This document shows, in pieces, positions 34,324 to 45,487 of a DNA stretch of 64,000 nucleotides (the stretch's first letter is position 1; each line of letters opens with the position of its first letter). The position numbers were made by a program, and so were the translations under genes. The DNA is from Oscheius dolichura (lineage: Eukaryota > Nematoda > Chromadorea > Rhabditida > Rhabditidae): positions 11,346,001 through 11,410,000 of the forward strand of contig OW051497.1 in NCBI GenBank assembly GCA_932521035.1, written 5' to 3'. Under the pieces are notes generated by a model that saw only the letters and a list, made by a program, of their open reading frames with translations, did not search any database and had not been told where the DNA came from.

Positions 34324-37300
34324 ATGGCGATCAACCTACAGGGGCGGATGTCTTCCATCTTTTCCGAACGTCTTGCTCATAAGTAAGCGGCTCAATCTCT
34401 CCTTCTTCTCTCTATTTTGCTTTAAAAGCAATCTTTCTTTATATTCTCCTAGGGGCCCCTTTTAATTTTTGTACGACACGAACACGCGAATTCTATTTGA
34501 ACGTCCCGACGGCAATAAAGCCATGGGATCAGCTGTCAACTGTTATATCACGCCTTTATGACCATTAGGAAGAGCAGTTATGATAGGTGTAATGGGTAGG
34601 CGAATTAATCTCGCAGCCCGGGTCGATCTCAGAGCCCCAGGGGATCATCCTCTGACCTTGACAAGTTGCGGAGAGTAGAGAGAGAGACCCACTGCGCATG
34701 CGTTAACGAGCCATTTAGGCAAAAAATACCATAAGAAGAAACAATATTTGCTCCTTCTTTCTCGTGGGGGTTCAATAGTGTGGTTTCGACTGAATTATGA
34801 TCTTCCGCCTCTTTGTAGTGACGTAGGCAAAATCTCAAAGGTCCAGAAGATTTGAGCGTGAAAGAGGGAGAGAGAGTGTGGATTCTAGTATTGCCCCTCG
34901 GTGACTGGAATATCCTGCGATTTTCCAAATTGGAAAGACAATCAAAATGGCGTGGAGTAGGAAGGTGCGAGAGGGGAAAAAAGTTTTGAGACTATTCCCG
35001 AGCTCTAGTCAACGAAGATGAATAGCCAATTCCTAGCCGATGGCCGCCGTCACTTCCCTGTTAGCCACATGTTCCCAAAACAATATTCTTTCCAAAACGA
35101 CCATTAGCATACTTCTTAAAACGACTACGACAAAATGCTCTTCGTGACAGGTGGCCGCATTTCAGTTGTGGGGGGCGATGTAACATCGTTCAAAAGCCAC
35201 GGTAATAAATAATAATGTGGTCGAAAGGGTTAGAAGTATTCTGGGATAATCAGAGTAATCCTCGACGCCATTGCTGCCCCTCTTCCTCTCCCGGCGAACA
35301 CTTTCCACGCCCGTATAAGCGCCTAAATCTAATTCTTCGGCCAGACGCGCTCCGGATAGGAATCTCTTTGAAAATAGTCTTGTTATGAATAGTTTGCTGG
35401 GGTAGAAGGATCTCAGAAGTGTTGTTTACTGACTTCAGCTTTCAGCAGACATGGGCATGCCCCTGCAGAGTTGCCAGTGTCCTGAATTTGAACTCTGTAC
35501 AGTTAGCAGAACTCTTTAGAAACCTGTTTTTATGAGAAAAATTGGATTTGCGCCATTTCTTGAATCGTACCCTAGCTGTTATTGGTTATTTAGAGGCGTG
35601 AAACCCTCAATAGAAGGGTAGAGACCAAAAGTGTAAACTTCCGTTTCTTTCTCTCGGTTAGGCCTCTCCCTCCAGACAAAAAGACTGAGTTCCGTCCAGA
35701 AGTAATTGTCTACTACGCCTTCGGAGAGAGAGAGGTATAGAGATTGAAAATTGTGACGAAAAACGAATTGCACCCCCCAAAAAGAGTCAAATGTCCTATA
35801 TTTCCACGGTGATCGTTGTTTTAGTGCGGAGCGGCTGAACCAGCTAGCCGACCAGGCGGAGGGAGATGGGCTGGAGAATGTCGAAGACGGTGAGCTGGAA
35901 GAAGAACGCAATAAACGAAAAGGACGATGGAAGCGTGTAAGTTCTTCTTCTAAATTTAGTTTTTTTTCCACTTTTTACACTAAGGTATAAGGGGTAGACG
36001 CGAGCCCTGTAGGAGTATTCCTGTCTGTCTGATCGATGTGGGTCGTCGTGGTTTGGGGTGTTGCTGAGTGATGGTCCCCTGGGATAATGGCGACTTGGCT
36101 GACCTCGCGACGCCCATGACACCTTGTCACGCAGACGCGTCAGCACCGCTAAGCACATCTGAAGATTTTGGCGCTGATTTGTGGCATACAATAATTTTGA
36201 GCTAAAAAGGCCTAGGCGAAGATTTGCCAACAAAAAACTGGCTTATAGACGAATACGGTGTAATTACCCCTTATTAGAAGGAAAAGTATGATAAAAGAAG
36301 TTTTCTAGAATGAATCATAACAGAATTAATCCAGCTACTTTTAAATCTAGGGCACTGGAGGGCGCTTAATTTAGGAAATCAGATAAGCTTTTTTACTAGA
36401 GATCACTCTTTGTTTACTAGTACCCGCCTATGCCAGTATTTTGGTTCTCAATCAAGTACCCGTGGAATGATAGAAGTAGCAAAGATGTAAACGGGGTACC
36501 CTTTACGAAAGGGGCATTTAGAAATAGGTATTAGGAAGGAATAGGAATAGTAAAGAAAACCAAAATAGGGTCAAATTATTGAGAGCTATGTTTTTCTCGA
36601 AGAAGATACAAATGACGCCTTGTGCGTTGATGTACTTGTTCCATTAGCAACAGGAAAGGGCCTGATGAGTAGCCGAGATGAAAAATAGAGGCGGCGCAGA
36701 ATTTCCGGACTATTGTAATGAAGTAGATCCCTTGAACCCTAGTGATGCTTCAAAGGCGCCTTTTGAGCCGTTTTGATTTTGATCCGCAGTCGCGAATGTG
36801 GCATTTTCATAATAATGGCAGCATTGAGGTCGTTTATTTTACTATTTATTTAATTTATCCTATATCTTTTTCAGAATCTTCGGATAGCTCTTCCTCACGT
36901 TGGTCTTGTCATCCTTTCAGCGGCTTATACATTATTAGGAGCGGCAATATTCTATCATGTTAGTCGTTTTTATAATCATTTATTATTTTCCCTTGTGATT
37001 TAGTATGAAAAACCTTTCGAAGAACAACTAAGGAATGAAACGGCGCACCGTGTTGGAGCTCTTAAAAAGAGCATAATAGGTACGTGCGCGACAATGGGAG
37101 CAATAATTGAGTTTTCAGACGAATTATGGGTCATGCACGGGAATGGAACATCTTTTTCGATTTGGGAAAATACGGCCCATGCAGGGTAGGATTCATTAAA
37201 TAGATTTTGACAAAGGTTATTGTTCAGGATGGACTCTATAATTCGAGACGTTTTCATAGATTACACTAGGAATTACATGACTCCAGAGGATGTGATCACT

Positions 37301-39667
37301 GGTAAGCTCTCTTTCCTTTCGTTATTTCTGAGCAGGGAAGCAAAAAGAAGTGTTTCTTATGCAGTGTAGCTCTGTCGATCGAGCCCGCGTCAATGACGAA
37401 TCAAATGTCAAGAATATAGACAAAATTGAGATGTCAGACATGGCAAGGTGGCCGAGAGGTCTAAGGCGCTGCGTTCAGGTCGCAGTCTCTTCGGAGGCGC
37501 GGGTTCGAATCCCGCCCTTGTCAGAAATCTTTTTACTTATTTATACTTGCCAATTAGCGCCATTTCCAATTGTTTTACAAAGCCTTATCCGAAATTTCGA
37601 GTTCCTCTGGTCTTTGGCCTTCTCTGCTGCCTTTGTGCCGTGATATAAGATTTGGCAGAGGCTGTTCTCATGCAAACAACTTGATATTGTAATTTACAGG
37701 AACGGGTCCCTTCAAATGGTCATTTGGTAGCAGTATCTTCTTCTCCTGGACAGCAATAACAACTATCGGTGAGTTCGTTGACCCCGTACCTCGCCGTCTA
37801 ATCTATACCTTGACCCTGCCGCCGAGTAAAAACAACTTTCCTAGTCACAACATCTAAACAAAAAGTCGCGCAAGCTGTCGTTTGTCTTGACGCGTCGGCA
37901 CGTTTGTCTGCGTCTCCTCGATTGCCCTGTGGGGTCTCCCGGGAGTCGTCGTCCATATGGAAAGCGCATCAAACGTTCATCGAATTGACATTAGGACCAA
38001 GATATGACGCTGAGACGATTCTCGACACAGCTTTTCTTGTCGCGTTAAGGAACTCAACTCATCTGAGGGGGTGGGAGTCCAAAAAGACAAAAAATCCGGG
38101 AAGAATGAGACTGACTTTTGATTTTAGGGTACGGTCACATTGTCCCCAGGACAAATGCTGGACGTATCGCCATTATTTTTTACGCTCTCTTCGGCATCCC
38201 TCTCATCCTCGTCACCATCGCCGATATGGGCAGATTCCTCTCAGGTACGTCCTGTAGCTCCTTTCATTTTATGTAATCTCCTCCAGGAGGAATAATCTGG
38301 GTTCACAACACCTATAGGAAAGTAATGGATGCCTGTTATGCCCAGTGCTGGAAGTGTATTAAATGCGTCTGCTGTCGCTTTCGGCTGAAGCCGAGGAAAA
38401 CAGTGATGCCAACAATAGAACTCCTTCAAAGGCAGCAGCGGCTAATCCAGAGCAAGAAACGGATGAGGCGGCAACAGAAGGACAATGTTTCTGATGCTGG
38501 TACCTTTGAAGGTTGGCACTCTCAACAACTTCTTATCAACCTCGTATTCAGATATCTCAGAGATCCATACTCAGAACAGCGAGAATGGCGGCTCTCCTAG
38601 CGACGATCGTGCGCATGCGGAAGAGGTGGAAATAGAAGCGCCGCCTCATCACGAAAGGAGGGTTTCCGTCGTTTTTATCTTATTCATTATGCTGGGTACG
38701 GAGTTCTTTTACTCTTTCTAAAACAACATTTAGGATACGTTGCGGGTGGAGCTTATTTTATTCGTTACTGGGAGTCGTGGAACTTCTTCGACGCCTTCTA
38801 CTTTTGTTTTGTAACTGTTACCACTATAGGTATGCTATCAACAATGACCTGACACTTTCCTTTTTCAGGTTTTGGAGATATCGTGCCATTAAATGTGGAC
38901 TTCTTTCCCGCAACTCTGACATACATCATTTTTGGCTTGATCATCACTACCATGTGTATTGGTACGTACTTCTTTTTTATGAGTATGAAGTGCCCTTTAG
39001 ATCTTGTCGGATCGGAGTACATACGGGATATTCACTTTTATGGCCGTAGTTTAGGCAGGTCATTTATGACAATAGGAGGAAAAGTGGGTTTCTGAACCGA
39101 AATCTTCAAGATTAATTGTTTAGGTAGTACACTTAGGAGAAGTTTTTGGGTACGTCGCCTTTCTTCAGAAGAATTATGGCCTTACTCCTGAACAGCTCAA
39201 TAAATTGGCTCAATTGCCTGAGGTACGTTGGGAATACACCTCTACTCTGTAAATCTCGAAGCCACAAGATCATCTTTATTACGTGTATTGTTTAGGAATA
39301 TCTGCTGGACTGCCTCATCAACGGTCGCCAGCCAGACCTCAACTGGGTCGGAGGCAGACCCTTCGTCCCGCCGGACATCTACTATTTCAAGGTAGCCTAA
39401 TCTTTTCTACCATTTCAGTATCTTGTTTTTAGTGGATCGAGCATCCGAGGACACTCTCCTTTGCCTCCGACAGGGTGCTTGCCAGCATGGAAAGTCTGGA
39501 TCTCAACACTAGCAGGTTCGCTTTCATTGGAGCCTCCCGTCTTAGAATTGTATTGCAGATGTTCCACTGCTAGGACTCTTACTCCCAGGGAGTATTATCA
39601 GAAGATATTGTTTCAATATTGCAAGCAGATCCATCCGGACGAGCAGATGGCCGATATTGACCAATAG
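34324..39667 (+). CDS. TWK-type two-pore-domain (K2P) potassium channel
   Basis: Background K+ channel of the plasma membrane that sets resting potential. From the ATG at 34324 (exon d, MAINLQGRMSSIFSERLAH) it splices to AERLNQLADQAEGDGLENVE (35825-35936), then TM1 (NLRIALPHVGLVILSAAYTL, from 36875), an extracellular cap with an N-glycosylation site (NGTSF), pore 1 with TTIGYGHIVP, TM2 (IIFYALFGIPLILVTIADMG), a Cys-rich cytosolic linker (CYAQCWKCIKCVCC, palmitoylation candidates), TM3 (VVFILFIMLGYVAGGAYF), pore 2 with TTIGFGDIVP and TM4. Both filters (GYG, GFG) are intact. The C-terminal tail ends QMADIDQ. Upstream exons a and c end in the same phase, so other N-termini are likely. A tRNA gene sits in the intron before pore 1. 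Confidence 0.92.
37442..37523 (+). tRNA. tRNA-Leu (CAG)
   Basis: An 82-nt class II tRNA. Acceptor stem GGCAAGG pairs with CCTTGTC, D-arm GGCCGAGAGG, anticodon stem CTGCG/CGCAG with loop TTCAGGT giving anticodon CAG, a variable arm (TCTCTTCGGAGG), T-arm GCGGG-TTCGAAT-CCCGC and discriminator A. It lies inside an intron of the K2P gene on the same strand. The 3' CCA is not encoded, as usual for eukaryotes. Confidence 0.96.
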
Positions 39668-40195
39668 TTATAGGAGAATCAATTCCAGGGCTGACTGCCT
39701 TTCATTCAACACAGCCAATACATTTCACTTGCAAAGCGCCATTAGTAGAAACGTCTTTCTCTGGCCACCTGGCCCCCCTTCTTCGACTACTTCTGCCCCC
39801 GTCTACATATCCTTCCCAGTGCAGCATTATGCAATACATGATCTAGTCTCTTTCCGGTCATTATTTATATGATATTCCGTTATATTTTTGAGATTTTTTT
39901 AGGTTGAAAATTTCTATTGTGATGAATACAGTGTCAGGCTCAAAGCTAAAATAAAAATCTTTCATCTGTTTCGTTTGCCATGGCTCTATTTTCTTTTAAT
40001 GTAATGAGAAATGAAATGCATTGGAATTCATTGGAGACGTTCGCAACAACTAATAACAATCCTAAACAAAGTCTAGACAAGAACTTAAAATTAAATGATC
40101 AGGTTTAGATATCATCACACCTACTCGAATATGAGAACCAAAAAGTATAACAATTGAACAGAAAGCAACAAGGGCATTGTCTGTTTTACTCGAGT

Positions 40196-41367
40196 TCATC
40201 ATCCATGAGTTCCTGGACCTGAAAATTGTATAGATAAGGAAGGCGGTTAGACTTCACACTAGAAATAACTCAAAAGACTTGTTAATTTAATTTTTAAATT
40301 AATTAAAGGTCTGCCAATTTGTGTTTAAAATTGTCATAGAATAATTATTTGGTTACCACTGCATAGTTCCTGTTTCCGATTACCTGAGTTCCGGCATTAT
40401 CGATAAGTTCAATAGAACTCTCGGAGGAGAATGGATCATCTCCGCCTCCGACAGCAGCGGTTCCAAAGATATTAGACAAACGCTAAATTATAAAATGGAA
40501 AAACGTACAGTAGCTGATCCAACCTCGCGAGTAGTTGGCAGTTTGCTGACGACGGCGGCGAATTGCTCTGGAGGCAGAGTCTGCTGGAAGATGGACAGGA
40601 GCTGCTGGCTCTGACCGCACAAAACCACGGCGTTGGCGATGTGCTCGGCTCCTTCTTCGATGTTTCCTGCAAATTAATAAATTATTATCTATCTTGTACA
40701 TCAGCGTTATTTCTACACACATGTGCTAGGAACACTAGTTTTTAAGAATTTTATGAGCATGCGTGAGAACGGTAGGCTCTGTCGTGATCAGGGATTTTCT
40801 CTTTTATACTATCACTGCGTCAGTTTGTGTTTAACAGAAAACCTTGGCTTATTGATTGGCTCCATGCATTTAGTTCACCGCGGCCTTTTTCTAAAAATCG
40901 ATAATCCTATCTAAGATTTTGCTGCATAACCGGGCAATTCAAATAATTCCGCTATATTCTCAAACTGGCGGTCTTATTTTTCTTATCTGTGTGCTTTCTC
41001 AGAGATTTAAATTTAAAAAATAGAGGAGGAATAGTTGATTACCTTGAGCCATAAGTTCCTCGCCAAGTTGGACTTCCTGGAGGAAGAAAGCCTGCATACC
41101 AGCAGGGTCTGAGGGAGAAGGAACTCCTCCAGCTACTCCCACACCAGCGCCAATGGGGCCATTCTGGGCACGACGTTCTATAAATTAAAAGGTAAATGAA
41201 AGAGTAGAAAAAAACGCACTCTGTCTCAGTTTTTCCTTGTAGTCCGGAGCAGTTCGCCTCTTGTGGTCGAAGTAGATGCAATACCCGACGAAGGCTGCCC
41301 CAGCGAGGCTGGCAGCGACGACGGCGTTTTTACTAAGCCCGAAGAGTGAGGAAGGGGCTTCGGACAT
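40196..41367 (-). CDS. tomm-20: Mitochondrial import receptor subunit TOM20
   Basis: Outer-membrane receptor that recognises presequences and hands them to the TOM channel. Starts MSEAPSSLFGLSKNAVVAAS with one N-terminal TM (VVAASLAGAAFVGYCIYF), followed by DHKRRTAPDYKEKLR. Downstream exons give FFLQEVQLGEELMAQG, then NIEEGAEHIANAVVLCGQ (the TPR-like groove), FQQTLPPEQFAAVV and an acidic end (VQELMDDELE). Exon order and full motif set match animal TOM20; the Gly/Pro-rich linker between TM and receptor domain is typical of nematode copies. Four or more exons; the intron between the linker and TPR exons is the longest (about 370 nt). Confidence 0.95.
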
Positions 41368-42262
41368 CTGTAAAATTCCATTAGCTCGTTATTTAGTTGA
41401 GCAAATATTGAAAAGAACGGATAGACTTTAGTGTTATGATAAGATGTTTACAGTCAGGAGGAATGGAATCGATAGAATGAACCAGTGAAGTTATTCCAGC
41501 TATTTTTGAAATTATTTTTTTGGACCGAATTTTCATCCCTTTTCAAAAATCACGAGGATAAAACTGGAATATTCTAAATTATGATCTTTTACCACTAGTA
41601 AAGTAGGAAAGTGATGCAAGGAGAGCTTTTATCGGAGTGGGAAATTCAAATGCAAAGCGAAAAAATTACGCTGTCCGGGTTAGAACGGCGTAAACAGCGC
41701 GGGGAGACATGATACCTCGTTGGCCGATAACTTTTCAGAATTTTGTAGGCAAATGAACGACGTTCTAAAGAGTTGATAGATTTTAAATTTAACTTTGGAA
41801 CTTTAAAAAAATAAAATTGTATTAAAAAATTGAGGGAGAGCAGGCTATGCTTTGTATTCAACCAAACTGTCTTCCGGATAACCGGTGGGCGAAAGGATAG
41901 TTTTGGTAATGATCAAGAAGATTAACAAATACTTGATTCATTTATGTGGTGTTCTCAAGATTTCATACTGCGTGATACCCCGTCCTTGAAACCAGGCGGT
42001 CCAGTTGTAATGCGCAGAATTTATTCAAAATCAATTAATTGAAAACGTGATAAATAAAAAAGTGATATCCATAAACTGAGCAAGTAAATCGATTATTTAG
42101 AAAATATATATACTAAGACTGGCTCCAAGAACAAGACAAGATCATCGGCTCGGAAATTAGCGGGAAACGGAGGTATAGTAACTGAGCATCTCTTGGAGGC
42201 TTCTTAACTCATGGATTATACATTGTTTTGTTTACAATGCCATACCTCTTCAGACTTCTTGA
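41368..42262. other. Intergenic stretch without a supported gene
   Basis: AT-rich. The open frame at 41646-41861 (-) lacks support. It probably holds the TOM20 promoter and the 3' end of the helicase-like gene. Confidence 0.5.
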
Positions 42263-42811
42263 CTAGAAATAAGAAGCAGTGTAGATTTTGTTCCCCTCCT
42301 TAGATACTTCGTAGTACACCTTGAATTGGTAGATGCCCTTCTTTCCTCTGACGGCTTCCTCGTCCATAATAAATATTATACCCTGACTGGCGCGACTGAA
42401 AGCTGTATATTGGCGTTCGGTCTTGTTCAGAATGATGTCACTCTTGATCGGCTTCTTCGTCGGAAGGATAATAGCCACGTCAAAAGATCGTCCCGTGACC
42501 TCCTCGACAGTGTAGACATAGATGCCGTTGGCTTCACAAAACGGCTTGAGATTTTCCACTTGGTCAGCATAGAAACCGATCAGTCCGATTTCATGATTGG
42601 CGAATCCTTTTCCTAAGAGCCATAAGCAGATTTTCTTGGCGGTTTCGGCCTCTTCCACGTTAGTGGTGCGTCTACTGCCTTTACAGGGCACGGTGAAAAC
42701 CGGGGTGTCTTCCACGGGGTGTCCAAAGGCGGTAAGGAGTTTACCAAACTCAGCCATTTCACTAAAGTTGGCCATTAGAAGAAATGCGAGGTATAAAAGA
42801 GAGATAAGCAT
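42263..42811 (-). CDS. Solo RecA2 domain of a UPF1-like SF1 helicase, copy 1
   Basis: Single open frame of 182 codons. It matches the second RecA-like domain (AAA_12 type) of SF1 helicases of the UPF1 group: VEEAETAKKICLWLLGKGF, IGLIGFYADQVENL, a motif V position (TVEEVTGRSFDVAIIL) and motif VI (RQYTAFSRASQGIIFI). The RecA1 half with Walker A and B is absent here and upstream. Motif V lacks the usual FQG; motif VI keeps one Arg but has FSRAS for LTRA. It cannot be an ATPase alone. ATG at 42811 gives a short hydrophobic start (MLISLLYLAFLLM); ATG at 42775 is an equally good choice. A paralogue lies 1 kb upstream on the same strand. Confidence 0.75.
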   Translation of the reverse strand: MLISLLYLAFLLMANFSEMAEFGKLLTAFGHPVEDTPVFTVPCKGSRRTTNVEEAETAKKICLWLLGKGFANHEIGLIGFYADQVENLKPFCEANGIYVYTVEEVTGRSFDVAIILPTKKPIKSDIILNKTERQYTAFSRASQGIIFIMDEEAVRGKKGIYQFKVYYEVSKEGNKIYTASYF

Positions 42812-43794
42812 GGATTATCTGTTGCGCATACAATTAGGTTAAATAAGTATGGCTGAATTCACTAGAACGGATTGTCAAACCTTGTAAACACCGCGGGCGT
42901 GACAAAAATGTGGCAACTTGGAATTTTTCAAGACAACGGCCCACTTGGAATGACAACAAAAACATCTAAATTACAGTCATTGGGTCTAGGAATACTTTGA
43001 TCCTCTTACGTTCGGTCCATTTCCTAGTCGTGAGGAGCATTCATAGAGGGGACAGATTTTGGGGTCAAAGAAGGAGGAAAATCCCGTTTAAAACTTGTGA
43101 AACTATGGCAAAGGGCCCAAAACACTAATCAGCTTTGTGGAATAGCATAACTCTTGTACATGAGACCTGTCAGAGATTTAGGAGGACTTATTTATTGATC
43201 AGTCTTCTTCCCTCTCTCGCGCGCGTTGAGACAGGCGAACCAGAAGGAAACTTCAAAAGTTTTCGGGGTTAAGCATGTGTAAAAAAACCATCATAAGAAG
43301 AAAGATGGGGCGCTGTCCATTTAAAATAGAAGAGGAACTTGTGCAAATCCGAGCAATATCGAAGGAAGGACGGCAGAAAAGCAAAACAACAAGAGATTCC
43401 TTTTTGGCTGTTTTCGAAGTTGAGCGGATCCGTCTTGTACACAGGGCGCAAGAGCTGGAAAGTACGAAAGTTGCTGGTGCCAATCACGTCACCACATGGT
43501 TTCGAAAGATTAAGCGAAAACAGGGTCCGATCAAGCGGACAACACAAGTCATATGGATGAGATATTGGCGCGCCCATTTTCTAACGACTTCGAAGTTATG
43601 CAATGAGTACAAAATTGGACAGATGACCAGTCAACGAAGAACAAGAGACGACACCAGTGAATGTCTTCAACTCCTTCAGATTATAGGTGACTGCTACAAA
43701 ACTACGCTTTGTTTAAACGAGAAATAATTGTTGGTTGCTATTTTGATCAAAATTTAGTAGCTCGGTAACGGTAGCGATGCAGGTAGCAGGGGAA
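42812..43794. other. Spacer between the helicase-like copies; holds a diverged duplicated segment
   Basis: About 43450-43620 resembles 44620-44790 (both share nnGTCAAnCACGT.ACCA.ATGG and GAGTTATGCAA-like strings). An open frame at 43275-43727 (+) crosses it (MCKKTIIRRKMGRCPFKIEE start, basic) but is broken in the second copy, so it is more likely old mobile or regulatory sequence than a gene. Confidence 0.4.
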
Positions 43795-44397
43795 TTACTG
43801 TGATTCAGCGTTTCCTTGGTGTTCTCTGAAACGGTGTCTATAGATTGCGTTGTTAGCTGCGACATACCCCTGTTGGTTTTCCGGCAGGAAGTATGATAGC
43901 GGGTAGGCCATATTTGTTTTTTTCATCTTGTCATAAATGAGTTTATGTCCGTACTCAGCATTGTTTCCCTCGAGAACTTCGGTATCAGTTAGTATGAATA
44001 CTCCATGGTTGGAACGAGTCAGAGCTGTATACAGACGACGTCTTTCGTTGATGATGGGGTCAGTATTGAGGGGCTTCTTTGTAGGAAGGATAATGCTGAC
44101 CTCGAATGAAGCTCTCGCAACTTCTTCAACTGTGTAGAGAGGAATTTCAGTCTCTCTGGCGTATTGCTCCAGAATCCCCTCTTGTTCACGAAAATAGCAG
44201 ATGATTCCTATTTCTTTGTTCAGAAATCCTTTCCCCATCAGCCAGGCGCAGATGATCTTCGTCGCGTTGGCTTCTTCTACATTAAAAGGATGCTTGCTTT
44301 CTGGACATGGCACAATGACAATCGGCGAGCCGTTCACATCCAATTCAAAGGCGTCCAGCAGTCGTCGTTTGTCCTCCGGATGACTTAGACAAACCAT
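43795..44397 (-). CDS. Solo RecA2 domain of a UPF1-like SF1 helicase, copy 2
   Basis: Single open frame of 200 codons, paralogue of the gene at 42263. It shares FNVEEANATKIICAWLMGKG, EIGIICYFREQEGILEQ, LYTVEEVARASFEVSIILPT and RRLYTALTRSNHGVFIL. Motif VI is closer to canonical (TALTR) than in copy 1, while motif V is equally degenerate. No Walker A or B. The C-terminus is longer, with a basic, His/Arg-rich end (NAIYRHRFREHQ). An in-frame stop lies just before the ATG and an aatttcag acceptor 26 bases upstream, so the N-terminus is complete rather than cut from a larger coding frame. Confidence 0.76.
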   Translation of the reverse strand: MVCLSHPEDKRRLLDAFELDVNGSPIVIVPCPESKHPFNVEEANATKIICAWLMGKGFLNKEIGIICYFREQEGILEQYARETEIPLYTVEEVARASFEVSIILPTKKPLNTDPIINERRRLYTALTRSNHGVFILTDTEVLEGNNAEYGHKLIYDKMKKTNMAYPLSYFLPENQQGYVAANNAIYRHRFREHQGNAESQ

Positions 44398-45487
44398 TCG
44401 TCATGGGCCTTGAGACATTCCCTGAAATTTCAAATTAATTGTGTTGTTGTATACGTGGTTGCCGTATTCATAACAGTGAGCAAAAGATAAGGAAGCGAAG
44501 AATTTGGGGAAGTCCGGTAATTTCTGAAACAAGACGTCAAAAAAAAGAGGCAGAAGGGGATTCTGTTCCGGAATCTGTTTTCTAACTTTTTCCCAGGCTC
44601 GTCCACAACAACCTGAGATGGCAAGGCGCTAGAAAGACAATTCAAAAGGTTATGGGGTCAAGCACGTTACCATATGGGTTCAACGGTTTGTTCGAGAAGA
44701 AGATCTGGTCATACGATCAGGATTAACGTGGAGATTGGCGTGCAAGGTTTAAAACGGTTTCTGAGTTATGCAAATCAACATGGGGAGCTTCTCAGTGAAT
44801 GTTTGTCAAATTAACAACCGTCATAGCAATCAAGAAATAAGATGGCTTGTGTAGAAAGTTAACTTGAAGCGTAGCAGGAAAAAGGCGGGCTGCCGGTGGT
44901 GCCCCTCTGTTTAAAAGGGTGAACACGACAGGTCATCTAGGTAGTCATCTCATAACCATAAGTCATCAGTTGTGACCAACAATGGGAACATTTTTAACCT
45001 GTACAGTGCCTGCTTTTTTCAAAGGCCTGGATGGGGGTGCCAACTTCTATAAAATCATATTTTCAATAATTTGAAGTTTGCGAATAAGTCAAACGACTTC
45101 GTTTTCGACTAAGAAGCCTCATAGGAAACATCCTTTTTCAACTGATCCCGTTCCTTGTCGTAAGTGACCTTTTTAGTGGTTCCGACGTGACACCCACTGG
45201 AAAACTGAACTATGTCTGGAGGGGGAACGCGAGAGGGTTACCTCGAGATCCGATCCGACATTCATTCTGGTCGCAAATTCCCTTTCTTACGTTTATCGGC
45301 GGGACGGCGGGACAGCGTTTACGATTGCTGTCGCACGACCATTCTCGAAGGCTTTTTTAGATTTCTGATCAAATGAAAAACTTGAAAATCGGTAAATGCA
45401 AATAATTTATTATTTAGGGAACAATAAATTAGGATCGAATCGAGGTAATTGCTAAGGGTGGGATCAGTGCGGAATGTCGCAAATCGT
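44398..45487. other. Intergenic stretch without a supported gene
   Basis: Contains the second copy of the diverged duplicated segment near 44620-44790 and the collagen 3' side. Nothing else seen. Confidence 0.45.
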
